A stretch of 64,000 bases of DNA from assembly GCF_016734765.1 (NCBI RefSeq), contig NZ_JAERQE010000030.1:1-64000 (forward strand), given 5' to 3'. This document shows positions 26,726 through 35,529 of this stretch, one piece after another. Made by a program: the position numbers and the translations under genes. Source of the DNA: Microvirga soli. GTDB lineage: Bacteria; Pseudomonadota; Alphaproteobacteria; Rhizobiales; Beijerinckiaceae. A model generated the notes under the pieces. The model saw only the letters and a list, made by a program, of their open reading frames with translations. It was not told the origin of the DNA and did no database searches. Every line of letters begins with the position of its first letter. Position 1 is the stretch's first letter.

Positions 26726-27384
26726 TCCTACGGTGGTGCCTCTCGTTTGCAGGCGCCTGCTTTCTCCTGCTCTCTCCGACAGTGGCCCAGGGACCGCGGG
26801 AGGCGCGGGGCGCCCCCATGGGGCAGTTCGACTTCTACGTGCTCGCACTCTCCTGGTCGCCGGGCTTCTGCGAGAACAGCGGCAGCCGGAACCGGCAATG
26901 CGACAGCGGCAGCGGTCTCGGCTTCGTCACCCATGGCCTGTGGCCGCAGAACGAGAAGGGCTATCCCAGCTTCTGTGAGCCCAGCGGGCGCTTCGTGCCG
27001 CAGGCGGCGATCGCTGAGGCCGAGGGCCTCTTCCCGGACGGCAACTTGGCCCGTTACCAGTGGCGCAAGCATGGAACCTGCACGGGAGAATCCCCAAGCG
27101 GCTATTTCCAGGCCGTTCGACGCGCCCGTGAGCTCGTGCGCATCCCCGAGAGCTTCAAGGGACTGGACAGCCGCCCGCGGGTGCTGCCGAGCGAGATCGA
27201 GCAGGCTTTCCTGAACGCCAATCCGGGCTTGCGTCCCGACATGATTTCGGTTTCCTGCGGCCGGCGCATCTTTCAGGAGGTGCGCATCTGCCTCGGCAAG
27301 GACCTGCGCGGTTTCCGTCAGTGTCCCGAGGTCGATCGCGACAGCTGCCGCGCGGGCGAGATCACGGTCCCGGCGGTCAGATAG
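26722..27384 (+). CDS. Ribonuclease T2 family protein, exported
   Basis: RNase T2 enzymes cut single-stranded RNA through 2',3'-cyclic intermediates in the periplasm or outside the cell. Both catalytic blocks are present: FVTHGLWPQ (CAS I) near residue 65 and QWRKHGTCTGE (CAS II) near residue 110, each with its histidine. FYVLALSWSPGFC is the usual N-terminal strand. A signal peptide ends near SPTVAQG. I use TTG 26722, which overlaps the upstream stop as TTGA; an earlier TTG at 26704 is possible. Cysteines are abundant, as expected for an exported enzyme. Confidence 0.87.
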   Translation: MILRWCLSFAGACFLLLSPTVAQGPREARGAPMGQFDFYVLALSWSPGFCENSGSRNRQCDSGSGLGFVTHGLWPQNEKGYPSFCEPSGRFVPQAAIAEAEGLFPDGNLARYQWRKHGTCTGESPSGYFQAVRRARELVRIPESFKGLDSRPRVLPSEIEQAFLNANPGLRPDMISVSCGRRIFQEVRICLGKDLRGFRQCPEVDRDSCRAGEITVPAVR

Positions 27385-27435
27385 CGCATCTCCTGAACGT
27401 GCGGCCTGCATTTGGCCCGATGCCGTAGGACAGAC

Positions 27436-28284
27436 ATGAATTACCGTCACGCCTTTCACGCCGGCAATTTCGCCGATGTCATGAAGCACGCCCTTCTGGT
27501 GCGGATCATCAGTTATCTGCAGCGCAAGGAGACGCCGCTTCGCGTCATCGACACCCATGCGGGCATTGGCCTCTACGATCTGACGGGCGACGAGGCCGGG
27601 CGAACCGGGGAGTGGATCGACGGAATCGGGCGCCTGGACGAAGCCCTTGCCCCGGGCGCGGAGGAGATTCTGGCTCCTTATCGCAAGGTTATTGCCGATG
27701 TACGTGCCCGGCACGGCGAGACCATCTATCCCGGCTCCCCCGGCATCGTGCGCGAGGTTCTGCGGCGGCACGACCGGGGCGTGTTCGTCGAACTCCACCC
27801 GGCCGACCACGCCGTGCTGAGCGAGGCCTTCAACGAGGTCTCCAACCTGAAGGCCATGCATCTCGATGGCTGGACGGCGCTGCATGCCCTCATCCCACCC
27901 AAGGAGAAGCGCGGTCTGGTCCTGATTGATCCTCCTTATGAACAGCCCAACGAGTTGGAACGCCTCGGTACCGAACTTCTCGCCGCTCTGAGGAAATGGC
28001 CGACTGGGGTCTATGCCGGGTGGTATCCTGTGAAAGACGTCGGGCCCGTCAATGCTGTGGCCGAGCGCCTCCATCGGGAGAGTTCGCGTCCGGGCCTGCG
28101 GCTTGAACTCTACGTGGACGATCCCCGCGATACATCACGGCTCAACGGCAGCGGGCTCTTCATTCTCAATCCGCCATGGTCGTTGAGGGAGGAGGCGGAG
28201 ATTCTTCTGCCGGCCTTGGCGGAGCGCCTGTCGCGCAGCGGTTACGGGGCTTATCGCTGTGAAGCCTTCGGTCCCCCTGCTTAA
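27436..28284 (+). CDS. rlmJ: 23S rRNA (adenine(2030)-N6)-methyltransferase RlmJ
   Basis: RlmJ methylates A2030 of 23S rRNA. The 282-aa protein starts with the diagnostic MNYRHAFHAGNFADVMKH, has the SAM-site segment VIDTHAGIGLYDL near residue 45 and the catalytic LIDPPYE motif near residue 165, followed by GVYAGWYPVK. ATG 27436 is preferred over the frame opening at 27412. It stands alone between the RNase T2 and GST genes. Confidence 0.94.
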   Translation: MNYRHAFHAGNFADVMKHALLVRIISYLQRKETPLRVIDTHAGIGLYDLTGDEAGRTGEWIDGIGRLDEALAPGAEEILAPYRKVIADVRARHGETIYPGSPGIVREVLRRHDRGVFVELHPADHAVLSEAFNEVSNLKAMHLDGWTALHALIPPKEKRGLVLIDPPYEQPNELERLGTELLAALRKWPTGVYAGWYPVKDVGPVNAVAERLHRESSRPGLRLELYVDDPRDTSRLNGSGLFILNPPWSLREEAEILLPALAERLSRSGYGAYRCEAFGPPA

Positions 28285-28352
28285 AGCGGATTGCCGCAGG
28301 CGCCATGAGCGTTCATGACTGGCCCCACTCTCTTCAATTCAGGAGTTTGCTC

Positions 28353-28958
28353 ATGCTCGTTCTCCGCTCTTCGCCCGCGTCGCCTTTCGGCCGCAAGGTG
28401 AAGCTCTCCGCCGCGATCCTCAACCTGTCCGACCGACTTGAGATTGTCGATGCGGACACGCTGAACCCTGAGGATTCGATCCGCCAGCAGAACCCGCTCG
28501 GCAAGATCCCAGCGCTCATCCTCGAGAACGGGGATGTGCTCTACGATTCCCGCGTGATCGTGGATTATCTCGATCATCTGGCCGGCGGCGGGCGCGTCAT
28601 CCCGAACGGGCCGGAGCGGTTTACAGCCCTGCGCGATCAGGCGTTGGCCGATGGCATCATGGATGCGGCGCTGCTGCAGGTCTACGAGGGCCGCTTCCGC
28701 CAGGAGGACAAGCGCGAGCCGAAATGGGTCGATCATCAGGCCGACAAGGTCCGCCGCGGTCTCGATCATGCGGAGGCGCATCTGTCTGCGCCCGGCCAGA
28801 GACTGCATATCGGCCAGATCGCTCTCGCCTGCGCCCTGGGTTATCTCGACCTGCGTTTCGGCGGACGCTGGCGCGAGAGCTATCCGAAGCTCGTGGCATG
28901 GGTTGCCGATTTCGAAGCTCGCGTTCCGGCCTATGCCAAGACAAGGGTGACGCCCTGA
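28353..28958 (+). CDS. Glutathione S-transferase family protein
   Basis: The 201-aa protein has the GST thioredoxin-like N-domain with SSPASPFGRKVKLSA, the cis-proline block NPLGKIPALILENGDVLYDSRVIVDYLD (residues about 45-75) and an all-helical C-domain. The start has AGGAG 7 bases upstream. The substrate is not deducible. A bidirectional-looking hairpin follows the stop, convergent with the outer-membrane protein gene. Confidence 0.88.
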   Translation: MLVLRSSPASPFGRKVKLSAAILNLSDRLEIVDADTLNPEDSIRQQNPLGKIPALILENGDVLYDSRVIVDYLDHLAGGGRVIPNGPERFTALRDQALADGIMDAALLQVYEGRFRQEDKREPKWVDHQADKVRRGLDHAEAHLSAPGQRLHIGQIALACALGYLDLRFGGRWRESYPKLVAWVADFEARVPAYAKTRVTP

Positions 28959-28960
28959 AA

Positions 28961-28990
28961 CGAAAAAGGCCCGGGGGTTACCCGGGCCTT
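28961..28990 (-). terminator. Terminator of the outer-membrane protein gene
   Basis: A perfect AAGGCCCGGG / CCCGGGCCTT hairpin is followed by a T run on the minus strand only. It ends the gene at 29015-29644 and may also stop read-through from the GST gene. Confidence 0.85.
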
Positions 28991-29014
28991 GATCTGTCTC
29001 AGGTGAGACGGGTC

Positions 29015-29644
29015 TTAGTAGGTGCCGAAGCGGAAGTTCAGACCGGCGCGGATGACGCCGAAGTCGGTCTCGCCGTCGAAGCCCGGGAAGTCGTCGTCGT
29101 TGTCGAGGTTGACGTACAGGCCTTCGATCTTGGCCGATAGGTTGTTGGTGAAGGCGTACTCCACACCACCACCCACGGTCCAGCCATTGGCGTCGTCCGC
29201 GAACGCGAAGCCGCCGGTGGCGTAGATCAGAGCGCGGTCGAAGGCCACACCGGCGCGAGCACGCACCGTGCCGAACCAGTCGCTGCGGTCGAGGTCGTAG
29301 GTGGCGCCGTCGGTGCCGATGAAGGCGCCTTCAGAGCCGAAGTCGGCGTACTGGATGTCGCCTTCGAGACCGACCACGAACGAGCCGATCTGGTAGTTGT
29401 AGCCAACCTGGGCGCCGCCGACGAAGCCGCCGTCGTCATCCTCGTCAGCCAGGTCAACGGAGTCGAAGTCGTCGTTCGACCAGCCGTAGCCGGCGTTCAC
29501 ACCGACGTAGAAGCCGGTCCAGGTGAAGAGCGGAGCAGCGGCAATGATCGGAGCCGGCGGAGCAGCGCGCATGGGCAGGTCCGCAGCGGAGGCAGCCCCG
29601 GCGAAGCCGAAGAGGGCGACGCTGGCGAGAAGAATCTTCTTCAT
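29015..29644 (-). CDS. Outer-membrane beta-barrel protein, Omp25/31 type
   Basis: The 209-aa protein has a signal peptide (MKKILLASVALFGFAGAASA) and an eight-strand barrel-like sequence with alternating hydrophobics: FTWTGFYVGVNAGYGWS, FVGGAQVGYNYQIGSFVVGLEGD, DWFGTVRARAGVAFDRALIYATGG and a terminal strand ending RFGTY. This matches the porin-like Omp25/Omp31 family of Hyphomicrobiales. Loops are rich in Asp. The 294-base gap upstream, shared with the divergent SDR gene, presumably holds a strong promoter. Confidence 0.88.
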   Translation of the reverse strand: MKKILLASVALFGFAGAASAADLPMRAAPPAPIIAAAPLFTWTGFYVGVNAGYGWSNDDFDSVDLADEDDDGGFVGGAQVGYNYQIGSFVVGLEGDIQYADFGSEGAFIGTDGATYDLDRSDWFGTVRARAGVAFDRALIYATGGFAFADDANGWTVGGGVEYAFTNNLSAKIEGLYVNLDNDDDFPGFDGETDFGVIRAGLNFRFGTY

Positions 29645-29938
29645 GGTTTCTCTTTCCTAATCGATGTCATGCCAGCTCGACCCACTTAACGTCGGTTCAA
29701 GCCGGGCACTCCCCATTTATAGAGCGACAACCTCGCGAGGGCTGTGACCTCACAACCACAGCAGCCAAGAAGTGCTGTGGCAGGATTGTGGCGGCAATAC
29801 GCAGATGAACCCCTTGCGACATCGCTAGGCCTACAACGCACAGCTTAGCCATTGGTTCGACGCCACAGTGAAAAAATGTCATTTTCTTGGCGAAGACTGC
29901 TAATTTACGCTACATACTTACATTTCAAGAGGCCGGAC

Positions 29939-30694
29939 ATGAAAAAAGCAGCCCTCGTGACGGGTGGGGCCCAACGTATCGGGCGTCGAATCGTCGAACG
30001 ACTCACCGCCGAGGGCTACGCGGTAGCGATCCACTGCCGCCGCTCCGCAGATGAGGCTGAGCGCATGGCCGACCGGATCAGGCAGGCAGGCGGCGAAGCG
30101 GCTGTCGTGCAAGCCGATCTGGCCGAAGCCGATGCCGTCGAACGCCTTGTACCGGAGGCCGTACGGGCGCTGGGTCCGCTGACTCTTCTGGTCAACAATG
30201 CTTCCGAATTCGAGCCCGACGAGATCGAGACTCTGACGCAGGCGCGGTGGGACCGGCACTTTGCCGTCAATCTCCGGGCGCCGGCCTTCCTGGCCCGGGA
30301 CTTCGCTCATCAACTACCTGCCGAGGCCCAGGGGTGCATCGTCAACATCGTCGACCAGCGGGTCTGGAAGCTGACGCCGCAGTTCTTCTCCTACACGCTG
30401 ACGAAGGCTGCTCTCTTCACCGCCACCCAGACCATGGCCCAGGCCCTGGCGCCGCGGATCCGCGTCAATGCCATCGGACCCGGGCCCACCCTGTCGAACG
30501 TGCGCCAGGGGGATGAGGACTTCGACAAGCAGAGCAGCGCCGTGCTGCTGGGCCATGGCGGAACGCCGGACGAGATCGCCGACGCGGTGCTCTACCTTGC
30601 GAAAGCCGGCAGCGTCACCGGCCAGATGATCGCCGTCGATGGCGGCCAGCACCTCGCCTGGGAAACGCCGGACGTGGCGGGCATCAAGGAGTGA
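29939..30694 (+). CDS. SDR family oxidoreductase
   Basis: The 251-aa protein is a classical short-chain dehydrogenase: cofactor motif TGGAQRIGRR near residue 8, LLVNNAS near 82 and an active-site Tyr-Lys in FSYTLTKAAL near 150. The N-terminal Arg-rich TGGAQRIGRRI and HCRRSADEA suggest NADPH use, as in pteridine reductase/FolM-like members, but the substrate is uncertain. ATG 29939 is chosen over upstream extensions in AT-rich DNA. Its last 11 bases overlap the convergent pgeF. Confidence 0.82.
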   Translation: MKKAALVTGGAQRIGRRIVERLTAEGYAVAIHCRRSADEAERMADRIRQAGGEAAVVQADLAEADAVERLVPEAVRALGPLTLLVNNASEFEPDEIETLTQARWDRHFAVNLRAPAFLARDFAHQLPAEAQGCIVNIVDQRVWKLTPQFFSYTLTKAALFTATQTMAQALAPRIRVNAIGPGPTLSNVRQGDEDFDKQSSAVLLGHGGTPDEIADAVLYLAKAGSVTGQMIAVDGGQHLAWETPDVAGIKE

Positions 30695-31451
30695 GCGCGA
30701 TCGCCGAGATCAGGCGGCCGTAATCCGGCTCCTGGCGGTGGGTGGTGCGGCGATAGCTGAAGAAGCGCTCCTCGTCGGAATAGGTGCAGAGCCCAAGATC
30801 CGTGAAAGCGCCGATCCCCGCCGCTTCAAGGCGGGCACCGATAAAGCCCGGGAGGTCGAACATGGCATGTCCTGGCCTCTCCGCCTCCCTCAGGAAGCGC
30901 TCGTGGCCTGGAGCCTCCTTGCTGAAGCGCTCGATAAAGTCGGGGCCGACCTCATAGGCCTTCTGGCTGATCGTGGGCCCGAGCACCGCGACGATGCTTT
31001 CGCGCCTTGCTCCGAGGCGCTCCATCGCGGCGATTGTGGACTCGAGAACGCCCGTCACTGCCCCGCGCCAGCCCGCATGGGCCGCTCCGATCACGCGGGC
31101 CTGCGCGTCGGCAAAGAGGACTGGCCCGCAATCCGCCGTAGTGATGCCCAGTGCAAGGCCCGGCACCGAGGTCACCATGGCATCGGCCTTCGGACGCTCG
31201 GTCTTCCAGGGGCCTTCCACGATCACCGCATCGGGCGAGTGAACCTGATAGACGCTGATCAGCGCATCCGGCGCGACGCTAAGAGCCTCGGCCATGCGCC
31301 GGCGGTTTTCCTGCACCTTTTCCGGATCATCGGAGGAGCCGACGCCGCCATTGAGCGAAGCATAGATCCCTTCCGAGACGCCGCCTTCCCGCGTGAAGAA
31401 GGCGTGGCGGATATTCGACTGGGAGGAGAGGGCAGGAGCTTGGATGAACAT
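30684..31451 (-). CDS. pgeF: Peptidoglycan editing factor PgeF (YfiH/laccase-domain family)
   Basis: The 255-aa protein matches the YfiH family, copper- or zinc-binding enzymes that in E. coli remove misincorporated serine-containing precursors from peptidoglycan synthesis. Visible motifs: HAFFTREGGVSEG, SVYQVHSP (metal-site His), GITTADCGPVL (metal-site Cys), GAAHAGWRGAVTGV (metal-site His) and DLGLCTYSDEERFFSYRR. It is the last gene of the lgt-NDUFAF7-pgeF run, starting 9 bases after the previous stop. Confidence 0.92.
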   Translation of the reverse strand: MFIQAPALSSQSNIRHAFFTREGGVSEGIYASLNGGVGSSDDPEKVQENRRRMAEALSVAPDALISVYQVHSPDAVIVEGPWKTERPKADAMVTSVPGLALGITTADCGPVLFADAQARVIGAAHAGWRGAVTGVLESTIAAMERLGARRESIVAVLGPTISQKAYEVGPDFIERFSKEAPGHERFLREAERPGHAMFDLPGFIGARLEAAGIGAFTDLGLCTYSDEERFFSYRRTTHRQEPDYGRLISAIALTP

Positions 31452-31460
31452 GGGGCGATC

Positions 31461-32537
31461 TTACGAAGAGAAGGGCAGGGCGGGCAATCCGGGCACGGTT
31501 TGGATCGCTTCATGTGTAACGGCCAAAGCCTTAAACAGCTCTCCCATGCCGGTCGCCCCACGCTCTGTGAGGCGAGCGAGGGCCTGGTCGATATCGGCGG
31601 CCTGCGCCGGGGTGGCGCGCGCTTTCAAGGCCTCGGCACGGGCCTCGATTCCGAGGGCTTGAAGGAAATCACCCTGAGCAACGATGCCGTGAACCCGAGC
31701 ACCTTGTGCCGCGGAAGCCTGAGCCAAGCGGTGGAAGTCCACATGGGTGGTGAGATCAGCCTCGCCCGGCTCCTCAAGCGGATCGACAGACCGATGGCTC
31801 TTCAGTGCCTGCAGGGTGTCGCCGAAGGCCGGGCCCCAATAGCCGTAATCGAGGATCAGGGCGGCTCCTCCATCGCGGGCGAGCCTCCCGGTGAGTGGGC
31901 CCATCACGTCCACCGAGGCGGCGGGCCATTCGAGAACATCGCCGAGCCGCAGCGGGTTGCCGAGAGCGGGTTCCGGCTCCGGGCGCAGGCCGAACGTCAG
32001 GTGTTCCCCGTCGAGGCCCACGAGGCGCTCGCACCAGCCGCGCTCGGTGGCCAAAAACTGGCGCACCGGAAGCGCATCGAAGAACTCGTTGGCGACGAGG
32101 AGCATGGGACCTGCAGGCACGCCCTCGAGCCTGTCGTGCCATTTGATTTCAAATCCGGACGGGGTGAGGGCGGCCTGCTGGCGCTGCCTCAAGGAAGGGC
32201 TCGTCTCGACCAGGTGAACGGTGGCGGCCTCCTTGAAATCGGGCAGGAGCTTTGTCGCCCGCAGCAGATCCGCCATCAGGGTGCCGCGTCCAGGCCCGAG
32301 TTCCACAAGACGGCACGGGGCAGGGCGGCCCATGCCATTCCAGATCTCCAGCATCCACAGGCCGATCAGCTCACCGAACATCTGGCTGATCTCGGGCGCC
32401 GTGGTGAAGTCGCCGGCAGCGCCCAGCGGGTCGCGGGTGGCGTAATAGTGCCGGAGGCACAGGCTCATGTAGCGCTCGACCGTGATCGGCCCTTCGAGGG
32501 CGATCAGCTCGCGCAAGGTCTCCTTCAGCGCCTTCAC
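31461..32537 (-). CDS. NDUFAF7/MidA-type SAM-dependent methyltransferase
   Basis: The 358-aa protein belongs to the MidA/NDUFAF7 group; the mitochondrial member methylates an arginine of a complex I subunit during assembly. Visible blocks are GDFTTAPEISQMFGELIG, the SAM motif LVELGPGRGTLMADLLRA near residue 85, VANEFFDALPVRQF and LILDYGYWGPAFGDTLQA. GTG 32537 overlaps the lgt stop as GTGA, giving coupling; the longer frame to 32720 is a shadow of lgt. A complex I role is inferred from homologues only. Confidence 0.88.
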   Translation of the reverse strand: MKALKETLRELIALEGPITVERYMSLCLRHYYATRDPLGAAGDFTTAPEISQMFGELIGLWMLEIWNGMGRPAPCRLVELGPGRGTLMADLLRATKLLPDFKEAATVHLVETSPSLRQRQQAALTPSGFEIKWHDRLEGVPAGPMLLVANEFFDALPVRQFLATERGWCERLVGLDGEHLTFGLRPEPEPALGNPLRLGDVLEWPAASVDVMGPLTGRLARDGGAALILDYGYWGPAFGDTLQALKSHRSVDPLEEPGEADLTTHVDFHRLAQASAAQGARVHGIVAQGDFLQALGIEARAEALKARATPAQAADIDQALARLTERGATGMGELFKALAVTHEAIQTVPGLPALPFSS

Positions 32538-33391
32538 GCCGCCTCGACCGCATGCCGGGGCCGCGTGAAGCCCCGCGCCGCCAGCACGATAGCTACCGCG
32601 CCCACGAGCACCATGGGAATCGAGAGCAGCATGCCCATGGTGATGCCGCCGCCCAGCGCCTGCACGGAGGAGCCGAAGAGGAAGCCGAGCTGCTCGTCCG
32701 GCTCGCGGAAGAACTCGCACACGATGCGGGCGAGCGCATAGCCCAGTACGAAGATGCCGCCGAGAAGACCCGGTCTGCGGAAGCCGAAGCGCCGTGCGGC
32801 GAAAGCCATGACGATGAACAGGATCAGACCCTCGCCGAAAGCCTCATAGAGCTGGCTCGGGTGGCGCGGCACCGGGCCTGCATGGGGGAACACCACCGCA
32901 TAGGGAAAGTCGGGTGCCGGCCGGCCCCACAGCTCTCCGTTGATGAAGTTGGCGATGCGGCCGAAGAACAGCCCGATGGGCGTTACCACGGCGGCCATGT
33001 CGAGCATGGCGAGCGGGTTGAGCCCGCGCGAGCGGGCAAACAGCACGATGGCGAGCACGGCGCCGAGGAAACCACCGTGGAAGGACATGCCGCCGCGCCA
33101 GACCGCGAAGATCTCCAGAGGCTGGGAGAGGTAGGAGCTTAGGTTGTAGAACAGCACGTAGCCGATGCGCCCCCCCAGCACGACGCCGAGGGCCACCCAC
33201 ACGATGAGATCGTCCACGTCGATGGACTTCGGTTGCTTCAGGCCGCCCCAGAGATCGGCCTTTGCGGCCAGGCGCTTGGCATAGAACCAGCCGCCCAGGA
33301 GGCCGGCCACATAGGCCAGCGCATACCAGCGGATCGCAATGGGGCCGATGGAGATGGCGATCGGGTCGATGAGCGGAAAGGAGAGCGGCAT
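32534..33391 (-). CDS. lgt: Prolipoprotein diacylglyceryl transferase
   Basis: Lgt adds diacylglycerol from phosphatidylglycerol to the lipobox cysteine of prolipoproteins. The 285-aa protein has about seven helices, IRWYALAYVAGLLGGW near residue 20, MSFHGGFLGAVLA near 100 and the Lgt signature GRIANFINGELWGRP near 143 with the essential Arg. It is first in the lgt-NDUFAF7-pgeF operon and divergent from the UbiK gene. Lipoproteins in this window (19054-19587, 25198-26211) are its likely substrates. Confidence 0.96.
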   Translation of the reverse strand: MPLSFPLIDPIAISIGPIAIRWYALAYVAGLLGGWFYAKRLAAKADLWGGLKQPKSIDVDDLIVWVALGVVLGGRIGYVLFYNLSSYLSQPLEIFAVWRGGMSFHGGFLGAVLAIVLFARSRGLNPLAMLDMAAVVTPIGLFFGRIANFINGELWGRPAPDFPYAVVFPHAGPVPRHPSQLYEAFGEGLILFIVMAFAARRFGFRRPGLLGGIFVLGYALARIVCEFFREPDEQLGFLFGSSVQALGGGITMGMLLSIPMVLVGAVAIVLAARGFTRPRHAVEAA

Positions 33392-33526
33392 GAGCGGGCC
33401 TTGATCGAACGGGCTGCCATTGGACCCGTCAGCCGCGGATCGTCAACCCTGTTGCAGTTTCGGGCGAATGCGCCCATGTGTGGCGCTCCAGGGCCGATGA
33501 GCCCAATGTGCGCTGTGGAAAGACCC

Positions 33527-33805
33527 ATGACCCAATCGTCCAACCGGATCTTCGATGAACTCGCCCGCTTTGCCACCGATGCCGCAGGTGCTGCCCAGGG
33601 CGTCCGGCGCGAGGTCGAGAGCGTGGTCCGCAGCCAGTTCGAGCGGCTGATCAAGGACATGGACGTGGCCACCCGCGAGGAAGTGGAGGTTCTGCGCGAG
33701 ATGGTTGTCGCCGCCCGCGAGGAGAACGAGCGGCTTGACGCCCGGGTGAAGGAACTTGAGGCGAAGCTGACGGCAACGGGCAGCACGGGCGCCACGACAC
33801 CCTGA
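33527..33805 (+). CDS. ubiK: UbiK/BMFP family accessory factor
   Basis: The 92-aa protein matches the BMFP/UbiK family: NRIFDELARFATDAAGAAQG, EVESVVRSQFERLI and a coiled coil VATREEVEVLREMVVAAREENERLDARVKE. In enterobacteria UbiK supports ubiquinone biosynthesis, and a membrane-fusogenic activity has also been reported for the family. ATG 33527 is used; the frame extends upstream to 33233 across the lgt promoter without homology. Divergent from lgt. Confidence 0.82.
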   Translation: MTQSSNRIFDELARFATDAAGAAQGVRREVESVVRSQFERLIKDMDVATREEVEVLREMVVAAREENERLDARVKELEAKLTATGSTGATTP

Positions 33806-34048
33806 CGAGGGTGAAAAGCCGGCCTGCATCCGGCGCGGGGCTCCTGTTGTGGACAGGTGAATCCGGCGCATTGTGACGGGGGCCGAAATCTAAGACTGTC
33901 GATCATGAGCTGATTCGAGGTTGCTGGGGCGGGGCTTGCGAATACCGAAGGTATTCCGAGGTCTTTCTCCGGAGTTTGCCCGGATTGACGCAATGGTATT
34001 GCCCGGATGTGTTTACCATGTTCGCGCGATTGAGTTGATCGGATCGAC
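33806..34048. other. Intergenic region upstream of the YbjN gene
   Basis: No gene is seen. The region contains a perfect GAATACC-GAA-GGTATTC inverted repeat at 33940-33956 and a fair -35 TTGACG near 33984. Either may control the YbjN-domain gene; neither matches a box I can name. Confidence 0.35.
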
Positions 34049-34549
34049 ATGTCGCAGATTCATCTTGAAATCGACCGCGCTGAGCACCCCCTCGACGTGG
34101 TCGAGCGTCTTGCTGCCCTGCGGCATTGGATCTTCGACCGGGCCGAGGCGGACGAGATGTCCGTATCCGTCGCCGGACGCTGGGCCGATTACGACGTCGC
34201 CTTCACCTGGATCGAGGACGTGGAGGCCCTGCACATGGCCTGCGCCTTCGACCTCAAGGTTCCCGATCGGCGCCGGCCCGAGGTCGTCCAGCTCATCTCC
34301 GCCGTCAACGAGCAGCTCTGGGTCGGGCATTTCGACCTGTGGAGCACCGAGAATGTGGTGATGTTCCGCCACGCCCTTCTGCTCGCCGGCGGCGCCGATC
34401 CCACGGACGGGCAATGCGAGACCATGCTACGGGTCGCAGTGGAGGCTTGCGAGCGCTACTTCCAGGCCTTCCAGTTCGTGATCTGGGCCGGAAAGTCGGC
34501 CCGTGAGGCCCTCGACTCTGTTCTGTTTGAAACCGAAGGCGAGGCCTGA
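34049..34549 (+). CDS. YbjN domain-containing protein
   Basis: The 166-aa protein matches the YbjN family: HPLDVVERLAALRHWIFDRAEADEMSVSV, DYDVAFTWIEDVEALHMACAFDLKVP, and AVNEQLWVGHFDLWSTENVVMFRHALLL. Such proteins are class I chaperone-like folds linked to stress and type III secretion-type pilot folds; the biochemical role is unknown. It lies 72 bases upstream of proC and may share its transcript. Confidence 0.8.
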   Translation: MSQIHLEIDRAEHPLDVVERLAALRHWIFDRAEADEMSVSVAGRWADYDVAFTWIEDVEALHMACAFDLKVPDRRRPEVVQLISAVNEQLWVGHFDLWSTENVVMFRHALLLAGGADPTDGQCETMLRVAVEACERYFQAFQFVIWAGKSAREALDSVLFETEGEA

Positions 34550-34621
34550 GCGCACCTCGACAGGTTTGCCCGGACTTGAATAGAGTGCGGCCTCCCGTCT
34601 CTATTCCGTCAGGGTAAGCCC

Positions 34622-35449
34622 ATGTCGCCGAACGCCTCGCACCTCCCGTCGTCGCTCATCCTCATCGGTGCCGGCAAAATGGGCGGCTCCATGCTGGAGG
34701 GCTGGCTCAAGGTCGGCATGAGATCGCAGGGCGTTACGGTCATAGACCCACGCCCGTCGGAGGAGATGACCCGGTTCTGCCGGGAGCAGGGGATAGCCCT
34801 CAATCCGGGAAACCCCGCCGCGCCCGACGTGCTGGTGCTCGCCACCAAGCCTCAGATGCTGGATGAAGCGGCATCTTCGGTGAACGCCTGCCTCGGGTCC
34901 CGGACCCTCATCATCTCGATCCTCGCCGGCAAAACTATCGGCGACCTGCGTTCAAGGCTCCCCGCCGCGGGGGCCATCGTGCGTGCCATGCCGAACCTGC
35001 CCGCCAGCATCGGCCGGGGAGCCACGGGAGCGGCCATCAACGAGCAGGTGAACGAAGAGCAGCGGCTCATGGCCCATGCGCTTCTCGCCAGCAACGGCAT
35101 CGTCGAATGGCTGCCGACGGAAGACCTGATCGATGCCGTCACGGCGGTGTCGGGTTCCGGGCCGGCCTATGTGTTCCATCTCGTTGAATGCCTCGCCGAG
35201 GCAGGCGCGGCGGCCGGGCTTCCAAAGGAACTTGCCGAGCGCTTGGCCCGCGCCACCGTCACCGGGGCGGGAGAACTCCTGTTCCAGAGCGATCTGCCGC
35301 CCGCAACGCTGCGCCAGAACGTCACCTCTCCCGGCGGCACCACGGCGGCTGCGCTCGACGTGCTCATGCGGGATCCGAACGGGATGAAGACGCTCATGCG
35401 CGAAGCCGTGGCCGCCGCCAAGCGGCGCGCGGAGGAACTCGCCGGGTGA
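34622..35449 (+). CDS. proC: Pyrroline-5-carboxylate reductase
   Basis: ProC reduces pyrroline-5-carboxylate to proline with NAD(P)H. The 275-aa protein has the cofactor site SLILIGAGKMGGSMLEGWL, VLATKPQ near residue 78, VRAMPNLPASIGRGATGA near 120, and the signature VTAVSGSGPAYVF..AEAGAAAGLP near 175-200. TSPGGTTAAAL is the conserved C-terminal block. The start is ATG 34622 with GGGTAAGCC upstream. Confidence 0.96.
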   Translation: MSPNASHLPSSLILIGAGKMGGSMLEGWLKVGMRSQGVTVIDPRPSEEMTRFCREQGIALNPGNPAAPDVLVLATKPQMLDEAASSVNACLGSRTLIISILAGKTIGDLRSRLPAAGAIVRAMPNLPASIGRGATGAAINEQVNEEQRLMAHALLASNGIVEWLPTEDLIDAVTAVSGSGPAYVFHLVECLAEAGAAAGLPKELAERLARATVTGAGELLFQSDLPPATLRQNVTSPGGTTAAALDVLMRDPNGMKTLMREAVAAAKRRAEELAG

Positions 35450-35529
35450 GTCTTGGGCGGGTAAACCTTGGGATTGCTGCCGCGGATCCCTAGATTAGAC
35501 CTCAAAGACCTATTTTCAGGAGGTTGATC

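Noticed and set aside
33940-33956. GAATACC-GAA-GGTATTC palindrome as a regulator site
   Set aside because: It has no match to a site I can name and stands alone, so it is listed only within the intergenic entry.
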